From: an uncultured Clostridia bacterium
Lineage (GTDB): Bacteria > Bacillota > Clostridia > Oscillospirales > CAG-272
Assembly: GCA_947586625.1 (NCBI GenBank)
Contig: CANPXS010000003.1
Span: forward strand, 1-58,591
Reading direction: 5' to 3'
Length of the DNA stretch: 58,591 nt
Both the position numbers and the translations under genes were made by a program. This document shows positions 51,636-58,591 of this stretch, in pieces (position 1 is the first letter of the stretch; each line of letters starts with the position of its first letter). The notes below the pieces were generated by a model that ran no database searches, was not told where the DNA came from, and worked only from the letters and a program-made list of their open reading frames with translations.

Positions 51636-52298
51636 CTACACCTCTATGTTGAGTACGCCGCATACGGCGCGCTTGATTTCATTGAATATTTCGTCCTTCG
51701 GGCGCATCGCACAGCCGCGCGTGGCCTGCACCGTCCGCCAGCCGAACGTCTCGCTCGCATATCTGCCCGCTTCATGGCATCGCGCCATGAAGTCCGCGTC
51801 GCGCTCGTGTACGTCGCGCTCGCGTCCGCGCGACTCTATCATCGCGCGCGACAGCTCGGGCGTTATCTCAAGATAAACGACGAGGTCGGGGCGGGGAAGT
51901 ATCAGCTTCGAAAACTCGAAGTCGCAGAGCCAATCGGCAAAATCGCGCCACGACCCGCGCGGGAGCTTGGAAAGCTGATGTATCAGATTCGCCGTCGTGT
52001 ATCTGTCCGCCAAAACGACCGTGTCGGGGTCGTTATAGTCGGCGCGCCAGTCGGTGACGTATGAGACGTACCTGTCGGCGGCGAAGAACATCGATGCCGC
52101 GTAAGCGTTCGTGTCGTCGGCGTTCCCGAGCGCGCCCGAGAGATACATGCGGACGAGAACGGAGCTGTCATTTTCATAGACGGGAAATTTCAGCTTGCGC
52201 ACGCGGACGCCGCGACCTTCGAGATATGACGCGAGCATCTCGTACTGCGTGCTTTTGCCCGAGCCGTCGAGCCCGTCTATGGCGATAAGTCTGCCCAC
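51636..52298 (-). CDS. tmk: Thymidylate kinase
   Basis: 220 residues with a GTG start, GGAGG 8 nt upstream. P-loop AIDGLDGSGKSTQYEM; the DRY motif ADRYTTANLIHQLSK and the lid ESRGRERDVHERD are in order. It phosphorylates dTMP to dTDP. The sequence differs from canonical TMPK in details (KFPVYENDSSVLVRMYLSG), as in the clostridial subtype. The GTG start sits inside the end of the zinc-ribbon gene region. Confidence 0.87.
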   Translation of the reverse strand: MGRLIAIDGLDGSGKSTQYEMLASYLEGRGVRVRKLKFPVYENDSSVLVRMYLSGALGNADDTNAYAASMFFAADRYVSYVTDWRADYNDPDTVVLADRYTTANLIHQLSKLPRGSWRDFADWLCDFEFSKLILPRPDLVVYLEITPELSRAMIESRGRERDVHERDADFMARCHEAGRYASETFGWRTVQATRGCAMRPKDEIFNEIKRAVCGVLNIEV

Positions 52299-52303
52299 GA
52301 CCG

Positions 52304-52648
52304 TCACCTCCGATCGCGTTTCTGCTTCTGTATGTCGTAATGCTTGACTATCTTCGATACGACATACACGGCGGTTACGGCGACGATGAGCACGCCGAGC
52401 CATATCAGTATGACAAGACCGCCGAACGCCGGACCCTTTATCATCGTTGCGGCTATGAGCGACGCCAATATAACGAATATGACGCACGACATCAGCGCGG
52501 ACGCGCGCTTTTTTTTGCGCTCCATCCGTTTCAGCTCGTCGTCGGTCAGCGCCGGCTCGTCGCCGAATCTGTACCCGCATTCGGAGCAATTCTGTGCGTT
52601 CGGCGGGTTTATTGTATGACAAACGGGACAATTTTTATACTTTTCCAT
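52304..52648 (-). CDS. Zinc-ribbon membrane protein
   Basis: 114 residues. N-terminal zinc ribbon CPVCHTINPPNAQNCSECGYRF with two CxxC pairs, a polar helix (LTDDELKRMERKKKR) and two membrane segments (about 53-70 and 76-98), with a basic tail. The role is unknown. It is located 30 nt after ftsK and its stop lies 5 nt upstream of the tmk GTG. Confidence 0.75.
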   Translation of the reverse strand: MEKYKNCPVCHTINPPNAQNCSECGYRFGDEPALTDDELKRMERKKKRASALMSCVIFVILASLIAATMIKGPAFGGLVILIWLGVLIVAVTAVYVVSKIVKHYDIQKQKRDRR

Positions 52649-52678
52649 AATATTCTGCCTTCATGATCGTCGTATCAT

Positions 52679-55540
52679 TCAGTCGAGCTCGCCGCGCAGA
52701 ACGATCTCCTGGAACTGCTGGCGCGATATGAGCACCTCGCGCGGACGCGGACCGTCGGGCGGTCCGACGTATCCGAGCGTTTCCATGCGATCGATGAGCT
52801 TGGCGGCTCGCCCGTACCCGAGCGAGAGCCTGCGCTGTATGAGAGACGTCGATATCTTGCCGGAGTCGACGGCGAGCTCGAGCGCCTGACGCAGCATCGG
52901 ATCGTCGAACGTCTCCCCGCCGCCCGATTCGTCGTCGGAGGACGCGGCGGCTCCGCGTCCTTTCTTGCCTGCACCGCACTGACGCGCAGCTTCTTCGATG
53001 CCCTCGATGGCGTCCTCGTCGTAGTGAGGCACAGGACACGAGCCCTTGAGGAAGTCGGTGACGACTTCCACCTCGCTGTCGCTGACGAAAGCGCCCTGCA
53101 CGCGCTGCGGCTTCATCGAGCCTATCGGCGCATAGAGCATATCGCCGCGTCCGAGCAGCTTTTCTGCGCCGCCCGTGCCGAGTATCGTGCGGCTGTCGAC
53201 CTGCTGCGCGACCGTGAGCGCGATGCGGGACGGAAAGTTGGCTTTGATAAGTCCCGTCACGACGTCGACGGAGGGACGTTGCGTACCGATTATGACGTGG
53301 ACGCCCGCCGCGCGCCCCTTCTGCGCTATGCGGCATATGGACGTCTCGACGTCGTCGGGAGCCGTCATCATAAGATCGGCAAGCTCGTCGATGATTATGA
53401 CGAGATACGGCATGAACTGCTTTTCGGGATCGTTTTCGGTGACCTTGTTGTAGCTGTCGATGTTTCGCACGCCGACGTCGCGTATCATCTCGTACCGCTT
53501 TTCCATCTCACCGACTGCCCATGAAAGCGTTCCCGCAGCTTTTTTCGCGTCGCACACGACGGGAACGTGCAGATGCGGTATGCCGTCGTAGGGTACGAAT
53601 TCGACCTGCTTCGGGTCGATCATGATAAGTCGCACCTGATCGGGACGCGCGCGGTAGAGAATGCTCATGATTATGCAGTTGATGCAGACCGATTTACCGC
53701 CGCCAGTCGTACCGGCTATGAGAAGATGGGGCATTTTGGCGATGTCGCAGTAGACGGGAGCACCGGCGACGTCGCAGCCGAGCGCGGCGGTAAGAAGACT
53801 CTTTGCGTTCGCGAATTGGTCTGTTTCAAGAAGCTGACGGAGCGAAACAGTCTCGCGCACTCTGTTAGGCACCTCGACGCCGACGGCGGCCTTGCCCGGT
53901 ATCGGCGCTTCGATTCGAACGCTCTGTGCGGCGAGATTAAGCGCGATGTCGTCGGACAGATTCGCTATCGCGGACACGCGCGTGCCCGTTTCGGGCGTCA
54001 GCTCATAGCGGGTGATAGTCGGACCGTGCGCGACGTCGGATATCTTTGTTTTGACCTTGAAGCTGCGGAGAGTGTCGACGAGACGCTGCGCCGTCTGCCG
54101 CAGCTCCTCAAGATCGGCGGATGTCGCCGCTGCAGGCGGCGTCAATAATGAAATAGGTGGGAACTCATAGACCTTTACAGGCTCGTCCGGCTCATCCGGG
54201 ACCGGCGCGATACCGTCGGGCTCCGATATCGACTCGACCATCGCCTCGATATCATCGTCGTCGTAGCCGGGATCGTCGTCAAGACCTCCGCTTACCTCGG
54301 AGACTGCGTTCGGGTCGATGCTCGAGATAGCGCTTCGCAGAAGCGCGTCGAGTTCGTCGTCGCTCACGTCATTATTATCGCCGTTGGCGGACGCATTCGT
54401 GTCCGTATCACAAGTACTTTCACTGCCGATATTGAGTATATCGGAAATATCGTCACCGCCGCCCTCGCCGCTCTCGGTCACGTCCGCGGGCGCGACAGGC
54501 TCCGGCGATATGACGCGGCGCACCTTTGCAGTCGATTTCGCCTCCGACGGCGTATCTACCTTTGCACTGTTATCCTGCGTCTCGCCGCCGTTTGCTTCAA
54601 ACGACTGCTCGCCGTAGCGTTCGCGCGTGCGGCGCATGACCTCGTCGAATATCTTTTTATCTATCTCGTCGCGCTCGTCGGCGCTGTCGGCTGTATCTTC
54701 GTCCGTCTCGCGCACGTCCTGCGACATGTCGACGTCTGTGTTGAATTTCTTTGCGCCGCGTCCTTTTTTCGATACCTTGATATCGGACTTGTCCACCATC
54801 GCGGGCGGTATATCGGACGGGTCGACGTGCATAGTCTCGGCGGCCGCCTCCGCTTCCTCGAGCAGACGCTCGCGCTGACGCGCGTCATATTCCGCGATGC
54901 GCTCGCGCCTGTCGGCGCGCTTATCCCTCATCCTTTGACGCAGCATCGAAAATACGACGGCGGGCGTCAGTCCGAACAGCAAGAGACATAGAACGAACAG
55001 TATCGCGGCGATAATAATTATTGATATTATCCGTCCGAAGCATGTGATGAATACGGAACCCAAAAGCCCGCCGACAACGCCGCCGCTCGTGTTGGCAACG
55101 CCGCTGTCATAGAGAGCCTTCACAGAAAAATCGGCTTTGCCGGACAGAAGTATATGCATGAGCGTTGCGAAGAGCAGCCATATCGCAAACGAGCACCAGA
55201 AGCGCCATCCGACGCGGCGCGGATCATCGTCATCGTGCCAGAACACGCCGAGCAGAATGAGTATCACCGGCGTCGCGTACGCGGATACGGACAAAAGACC
55301 GAACATCGCGCCGCGCAGAAAATGGACGACGACGCCCTCGTCGGGCAGTACGAGTATCAGAAGCGACAGAAGCGCGCATACGTAGAATACGAACGGCAGT
55401 ATCTGACGCCACACGCCTGACGGCGGCGCGCTTTTTGCTTTGTTTGTCTTTACCCTCGACGTAGTTGACGGCGTTTTCTTTTTCGACGTGCCTTTTGCCG
55501 ATGTTTTCTTCGCGCCGCCTGTGCTTTTTCCGGATGCCAT
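52679..55540 (-). CDS. ftsK: DNA translocase FtsK/SpoIIIE
   Basis: 953 residues. Basic N-terminal tail, four membrane segments (about 45-195), a long acidic linker (about 260-460) and the RecA-like motor with Walker A LIAGTTGGGKSVCIN, Walker B LVIIIDELADLMM and the RIAQKGRAAGVHVIIGTQRP loop. The C-terminal gamma winged helix (KISTSLIQRRLSLGYGRAAKLIDRMETLGYVG) reads chromosome-polarity sequences. It clears DNA from the division septum. The linker is longer and more acidic than in many homologues. It begins the long minus-strand gene string. Confidence 0.95.
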   Translation of the reverse strand: MASGKSTGGAKKTSAKGTSKKKTPSTTSRVKTNKAKSAPPSGVWRQILPFVFYVCALLSLLILVLPDEGVVVHFLRGAMFGLLSVSAYATPVILILLGVFWHDDDDPRRVGWRFWCSFAIWLLFATLMHILLSGKADFSVKALYDSGVANTSGGVVGGLLGSVFITCFGRIISIIIIAAILFVLCLLLFGLTPAVVFSMLRQRMRDKRADRRERIAEYDARQRERLLEEAEAAAETMHVDPSDIPPAMVDKSDIKVSKKGRGAKKFNTDVDMSQDVRETDEDTADSADERDEIDKKIFDEVMRRTRERYGEQSFEANGGETQDNSAKVDTPSEAKSTAKVRRVISPEPVAPADVTESGEGGGDDISDILNIGSESTCDTDTNASANGDNNDVSDDELDALLRSAISSIDPNAVSEVSGGLDDDPGYDDDDIEAMVESISEPDGIAPVPDEPDEPVKVYEFPPISLLTPPAAATSADLEELRQTAQRLVDTLRSFKVKTKISDVAHGPTITRYELTPETGTRVSAIANLSDDIALNLAAQSVRIEAPIPGKAAVGVEVPNRVRETVSLRQLLETDQFANAKSLLTAALGCDVAGAPVYCDIAKMPHLLIAGTTGGGKSVCINCIIMSILYRARPDQVRLIMIDPKQVEFVPYDGIPHLHVPVVCDAKKAAGTLSWAVGEMEKRYEMIRDVGVRNIDSYNKVTENDPEKQFMPYLVIIIDELADLMMTAPDDVETSICRIAQKGRAAGVHVIIGTQRPSVDVVTGLIKANFPSRIALTVAQQVDSRTILGTGGAEKLLGRGDMLYAPIGSMKPQRVQGAFVSDSEVEVVTDFLKGSCPVPHYDEDAIEGIEEAARQCGAGKKGRGAAASSDDESGGGETFDDPMLRQALELAVDSGKISTSLIQRRLSLGYGRAAKLIDRMETLGYVGPPDGPRPREVLISRQQFQEIVLRGELD

Positions 55541-55623
55541 TTATGTAAAACCTGCTTATACCTGAAATAAATTTAATGCGGGAAAGAACGGCGAAATAAA
55601 CGGCCGCTATTCGTCCCGAGTAT

Positions 55624-55652
55624 ATCATAACAGATTTTGAGTCAAAATACAA
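55624..55652 (-). promoter_or_regulatory. Candidate promoter for ftsK
   Basis: Minus strand TTGTAT (55652-55647), 17-nt spacer, TATGAT (55629-55624). An overlapping TTGACT/TATACT pair with a 15-nt spacer is an alternative. The leader would be about 75 nt. Confidence 0.45.
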
Positions 55653-55686
55653 GTACATGAAAGACAATATTGAGGATATTATTTTT

Positions 55687-56100
55687 ATGAAGAGTTTATA
55701 TGACGGACGAAGCATCGGCATATCGGCAGCGGTATATACCGCGGGCGCGGGATTTCTTGCCGGGGTGTGCAACGGCATGATAGGCTGCGGAGGCGGCGTG
55801 ATCATCGTGTATGCGCTGTCGCGCCTCTACGAAAACGACCCCGAGCGAACGTCCCGCGACGTGTTCGCGTCCGCGGTGGCGGCGATACTGCCTATGTCGC
55901 TTGTGTCAACGCTTTTATATACGGCGTCGGGCGTCGCCGACTCCGGTGCGGTGAAATATATAGTTCCGGCGGTGACGGGCGGCATCGTCGGCGCGTACTT
56001 TCTCGATAAAATAAATCAGACTTTTCTGCGGCGGCTGTTCGGACTGCTCGTCATGTGGGCGGGAGTATCGCTGATACTGCGCCGCGCAGGGATAATGTGA
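55687..56100 (+). CDS. TSUP (TauE/SafE) half-permease, first half
   Basis: 137 residues from ATG 55687 (TGAGGA upstream); the track's start at 55657 lacks a ribosome site. Four membrane segments with AGVCNGMIGCGGGVIIVYALS, the glycine-rich signature of the first TSUP repeat, and SGVADSGAVKYIVPAVTGGIVGAYFLDKI. Full-size TSUP transporters (about 250 residues) fuse two such repeats. The stop overlaps the next start (TGATG), which encodes another half. The two probably pair to form one anion or sulfite-type permease; the substrate is unknown. Confidence 0.82.
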   Translation: MKSLYDGRSIGISAAVYTAGAGFLAGVCNGMIGCGGGVIIVYALSRLYENDPERTSRDVFASAVAAILPMSLVSTLLYTASGVADSGAVKYIVPAVTGGIVGAYFLDKINQTFLRRLFGLLVMWAGVSLILRRAGIM

Positions 56101-56462
56101 TGAGCATAATAGAGATACTGACAGCGTTTCTGTGCGCGGCGCTCTCGGGTATGGGGGTCGGCGGCGGGGGACTTTTGCTCATTTACATCGCGATGTTTAC
56201 CGATACGCCGCAGAAGGAGGCGCAGCTCTATAATCTCATTTTCTTTATGTGCGCGTCAGCGTCCGCGCTTTTGCTGCACGTAAAAAAGCGCCGACTCGAC
56301 CTTCGTGTCATATCGCTGCTCGCCTTGTCCGGCGTGCCGGGAGCCGTTGTCGGCAGCGTCATACTGCGCGGACTCGGCGACGGCGCCGTAGGCACGATAC
56401 TCGGCGGATTTCTGTTTCTTTCGGGCGCCGCGTCGCTTTTTTCACGCGAAAAGCAAAAATAA
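56100..56462 (+). CDS. TSUP (TauE/SafE) half-permease, second half
   Basis: 120 residues from ATG 56100, overlapping the previous stop by 1 nt. It has four membrane segments, ALSGMGVGGGGLLLIYIAMF (the TSUP glycine motif) and LALSGVPGAVVGSVILRGLG. The sequence is clearly not identical to the first half, so the duplication is old. It is translationally coupled to its partner. Confidence 0.82.
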   Translation: MSIIEILTAFLCAALSGMGVGGGGLLLIYIAMFTDTPQKEAQLYNLIFFMCASASALLLHVKKRRLDLRVISLLALSGVPGAVVGSVILRGLGDGAVGTILGGFLFLSGAASLFSREKQK

Positions 56463-56497
56463 ATTTGTTTCGCGAGCGCATTTTGTGCAATCGCATA

Positions 56498-56526
56498 TTT
56501 ACAACGCGAGTTTTTCGTGATATAAT
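56498..56526 (+). promoter_or_regulatory. Sigma-A promoter for rpsO
   Basis: TTTACA (56498-56503), 17-nt spacer, TATAAT (56521-56526). The leader of about 80 nt has a GGACG...CGTCC stem (loop CGGGGAAGTTTTCAC) that could bind S15, although I could not match it to a known leader. Confidence 0.75.
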
Positions 56527-56611
56527 GCTTTCAGCGCTCGGCACGGGACGCGGGGAAGTTTTCACCGTCCGCATCCTGAGTCGTGACGCAATATGAAAAT
56601 GAGGTGAAAAA

Positions 56612-56881
56612 ATGGCACTCACAAAAGAAGGCAAGCAGGAGATCATCGAAAAGTACGCTATCCACGAAGGCGACACGGGCAGCCCCGAGGTCCAGATAGC
56701 GATCCTTACCGAGCGTATCAATCAGCTCACCGAGCACCTGAAGAACAACAAGAAGGACCACCACAGCCGCAGAGGTCTGCTCAAGATGGTCGGACACCGT
56801 CGCAATCTGCTCGGCTATCTCCAGAAGGTCGACATCGAGCGTTACCGTGCGATCGTTGACAAGCTCGGCATCAGAAAGTAA
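56612..56881 (+). CDS. rpsO: 30S ribosomal protein S15
   Basis: 89 residues with GAGGTG upstream. Diagnostic [50 protein letters not shown]15 binds the central domain of 16S rRNA early in assembly. Isoleucine codons are nearly all ATC, in contrast with the ATA-rich majority of genes here. The order rpsO-pnp is conserved. Confidence 0.98.
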   Translation: MALTKEGKQEIIEKYAIHEGDTGSPEVQIAILTERINQLTEHLKNNKKDHHSRRGLLKMVGHRRNLLGYLQKVDIERYRAIVDKLGIRK

Positions 56882-56906
56882 TCCAGCAGCCGAAGAAAAA
56901 CAAAAA

Positions 56907-56938
56907 CGGTATGCCGCGTCTGTCGGCGCGGCATACCG
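56907..56938 (+). terminator. Hairpin after rpsO
   Basis: A 12-bp perfect stem CGGTATGCCGCG/CGCGGCATACCG with an 8-nt loop lies 25 nt after the rpsO stop. No T-tract follows on the plus strand, so it may pause, protect or process the rpsO mRNA instead of ending it. Confidence 0.55.
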
Positions 56939-56946
56939 ACCTGGAC

Positions 56947-57040
56947 GGGCGCTTTTCGGAATAGCATTTACAAACGTGCGCACGGCACACATGCGCAAAG
57001 AGTGCGCGCGTTTGTAAGTGTTAGTCCGTGAAGACGCCCC
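56947..57040 (+). promoter_or_regulatory. Long imperfect stem-loop in the pnp leader
   Basis: The 19-nt arm CATTTACAAACGTGCGCAC (56965-56983) pairs with GTGCGCGCGTTTGTAAGTG (57002-57020) with two wobble positions. The stem extends outward with GGGCG (56947) against CGCCC near 57035. In enteric bacteria a pnp leader stem is cut by RNase III and controls PNPase level; a similar autoregulatory role is inferred here. Confidence 0.6.
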
Positions 57041-57071
57041 CGAAAAACAAATAGGGAGGATTCAAGCACAG

Positions 57072-58591
57072 ATGTTTGAAAATTACAGAGTTTTTGAAAC
57101 AGAATACGCAGGCAGACCGTTAAAGGTCGAGGTCGGCAAGGTGGCGGGACTCGCCAACGGCTCGTGCCTCATCTCCTACGGTGAAACGACGGTCCTCGCA
57201 TGCGCGACGGCGTCCGAGAAGCCGCGCGACGGCATAGACTTTCTGCCGCTGTCCGTCGATTTCGAGGAGCGTCTCTACGCGGCGGGCAAGATACCGGGCG
57301 CGTTCCTTCGCCGCGAGGGAAGACCGTCCGAGAAGGCGATACTGACGGCGCGCGTAATCGACCGCCCGATCCGTCCGCTTTTTCCGAAGGATCTCCGCAA
57401 CGACGTCGTTCTTTCGATGACGGTCATGTCGGTCGACCCCGACTGCTCGCCCGAGATAACGGCGATGATAGGCGCGTCCATCGCGCTCTCCATATCCGAC
57501 ATACCGTGGAACGGACCGATATCGGGCGCGTTCATCGGCATGGTGGACGGCGTGCCGGTCGTCAATCCGACGGCAGCGCAGCGCGCGGTCAGCACACTTG
57601 AGCTTACGGTCGCGTCGAGCGCGAAGAAGGTCGTAATGATCGAGGCGGGCGCGAAGGAAGTGTCCGATGCGAACATGTTTACCGCGATCATGCTTGGTCA
57701 CGAGGAAAACTGCAAGCTGCTCGAGTTCATAGACAAGATAATCGCCGAGGTCGGCAAGCCGAAGTTCGAGTATCCGTCGTGCGAGCTCGATCACGACATG
57801 TTTGACAAAGTATTCGATTTCTGCGAAAAGGACGTCATGTTCGCACTCGATACGAACGACAAGAACGTCCGCGACGAGCGTATGGTCCCGATAAAGGACG
57901 CGATAGTCGAAAAATTCTCCGAGGAGTATCCGACGATAGCGGATCAGATGGAGGAACTCGTTTATAAGATACAGAAGAAGATAGTGCGCCGCTGGCTGCT
58001 CGAGGACGGCAAGCGCGTAGACGGCAGACGTCTCGACGAGATAAGACCTCTCGCCGCCGAGGCGGGCGTTCTTCCGAGAGTACACGGCAGCGGACTGTTC
58101 ACGCGCGGTCAGACGCAGGTCATGTCCATATGCACGCTCGGCTCCATTGACGAGGCGCAGGAGCTTGACGGCATCGACGAGCAGACGACGAAGCGCTACA
58201 TGCACCACTACAATATGCCCGGCTATTCTACGGGCGAGGCAAAGGCGTCGCGCAGCCCGGGACGCCGTGAGATCGGTCACGGAGCGCTCGCGGAGCGTTC
58301 GCTCGTGCCCGTTCTTCCGTCGATAGACGAATTCCCGTACGCGATACGCGTCGTCTCCGAAGTCGTGTCGTCAAACGGCTCGACGTCGCAGGGCTCCGTA
58401 TGCGGCTCGACATTGGCTCTCATGGATGCGGGCGTGCCGATAAAGGCTCCTGTCGCGGGCATTTCGTGCGGACTTATCACCGAGGGCGAGCGCTGGATGA
58501 CGATGATAGACATTCAGGGACTCGAGGACTTCTACGGCGACATGGACTTCAAGGTCGCCGGCACGCACAAGGGCATCACGTCCATTCAGAT
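57072..58591 (+). CDS. pnp: Polyribonucleotide nucleotidyltransferase (3' end outside window)
   Basis: About 506 residues present, no stop before the window end; about 200 residues (rest of the second core, KH and S1) are missing. GGGAGG lies upstream. First RNase PH domain (DGIDFLPLSVDFEERLYAAGKIPGAFLRREGRP), helical linker, second RNase PH domain with GSGLFTRGQTQV, SRSPGRREIGHGALAERSL and SNGSTSQGSVCGSTLALMDAG. The metal-binding aspartates fall in DIQGLEDFYGDMDFKVAGT. It degrades mRNA from the 3' end with phosphate, in the RNA degradosome. Confidence 0.96.
   Translation, partial: MFENYRVFETEYAGRPLKVEVGKVAGLANGSCLISYGETTVLACATASEKPRDGIDFLPLSVDFEERLYAAGKIPGAFLRREGRPSEKAILTARVIDRPIRPLFPKDLRNDVVLSMTVMSVDPDCSPEITAMIGASIALSISDIPWNGPISGAFIGMVDGVPVVNPTAAQRAVSTLELTVASSAKKVVMIEAGAKEVSDANMFTAIMLGHEENCKLLEFIDKIIAEVGKPKFEYPSCELDHDMFDKVFDFCEKDVMFALDTNDKNVRDERMVPIKDAIVEKFSEEYPTIADQMEELVYKIQKKIVRRWLLEDGKRVDGRRLDEIRPLAAEAGVLPRVHGSGLFTRGQTQVMSICTLGSIDEAQELDGIDEQTTKRYMHHYNMPGYSTGEAKASRSPGRREIGHGALAERSLVPVLPSIDEFPYAIRVVSEVVSSNGSTSQGSVCGSTLALMDAGVPIKAPVAGISCGLITEGERWMTMIDIQGLEDFYGDMDFKVAGTHKGITSIQ

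Noticed and set aside
1-58591. CRISPR arrays, tRNA and rRNA genes
   Set aside because: I saw no regularly spaced repeats, no cloverleaf in the gaps and no rRNA-like stretches. Short tRNAs in gaps cannot be entirely excluded without a search tool.

Overview
The window reads as one contiguous piece of a Clostridia (Bacillota) chromosome. It is fairly GC-rich, yet most genes use the AT-ending isoleucine codon ATA heavily. The order nusB-xseA-xseB-ispA-tlyA-nadK-argR-recN is the conserved clostridial cluster, and murB-whiA, obg, ftsK/spoIIIE, mltG and rpsO-pnp support the placement. I cannot fix the family from sequence alone; an Oscillospirales- or Christensenellales-like gut organism is my best guess. 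No sporulation genes are visible, and the slot after recN, where spoIVB-spo0A often sits, holds tyrS instead.

Layout. 1-1260: the 3' end of a large serine recombinase (end of a mobile element) abuts a regulator gene that has lost its 5' half and carries a frameshift. 1341-5151: operon nusB, M22/TsaD-like protein, xseA, xseB, ispA. 5170-14687: tlyA, small membrane protein, MutS-like ATPase, nadK, argR, recN, tyrS, HAD phosphatase, murB, whiA, mostly with overlapping or near-abutting genes. 14752-19050: a P-loop kinase and dnaE. 19024-24562: a small exported protein, a class A penicillin-binding protein, a DUF4430 lipoprotein, an exported orphan and ybaK. 24626-26913: two Gfo/Idh/MocA dehydrogenases. 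27041-29000 (minus): bioY plus an AT-richer acetyltransferase and methyltransferase. 29180-30109: cysK. 30189-34873 (minus): an MBOAT/SGNH O-acylation pair, a permuted papain-like hydrolase and a CPBP protease. 35088-39464: obg, mnmM (ytqB), a VanY-type carboxypeptidase, metA. 39519-41628 (minus): DUF4097, DUF4956, VTC. 41739-46927 (minus): GH43 and GH2 glycosidases, interleaved with repeats. 46634-55540 (minus): small protein, esterase, mltG, CPBP protease, formyl-THF cyclo-ligase, DJ-1 protein, tmk, zinc ribbon, ftsK. 55687-58591: a split TSUP permease pair, then rpsO and pnp (cut by the window end).

How it works together. Most of the window is housekeeping: DNA replication and repair (dnaE, recN, xseAB, ftsK), RNA metabolism (nusB, tlyA, pnp, mnmM), cell wall (PBP, murB, mltG, VanY) and cofactors/amino acids (nadK, argR, cysK, metA, bioY). 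The accessory interest lies in four places: the recombinase junction; a family of terminator-like palindromic repeats just downstream of stop codons, two of them in composite repeats around the GH2 gene; the VTC-DUF4956-DUF4097 operon; and an MBOAT gene paired with an SGNH protein that ends in a leucine-rich-repeat-like domain. Many promoters are near-perfect sigma-A sites with 17-nt spacers. I found no CRISPR array, tRNA, rRNA or recognisable riboswitch.
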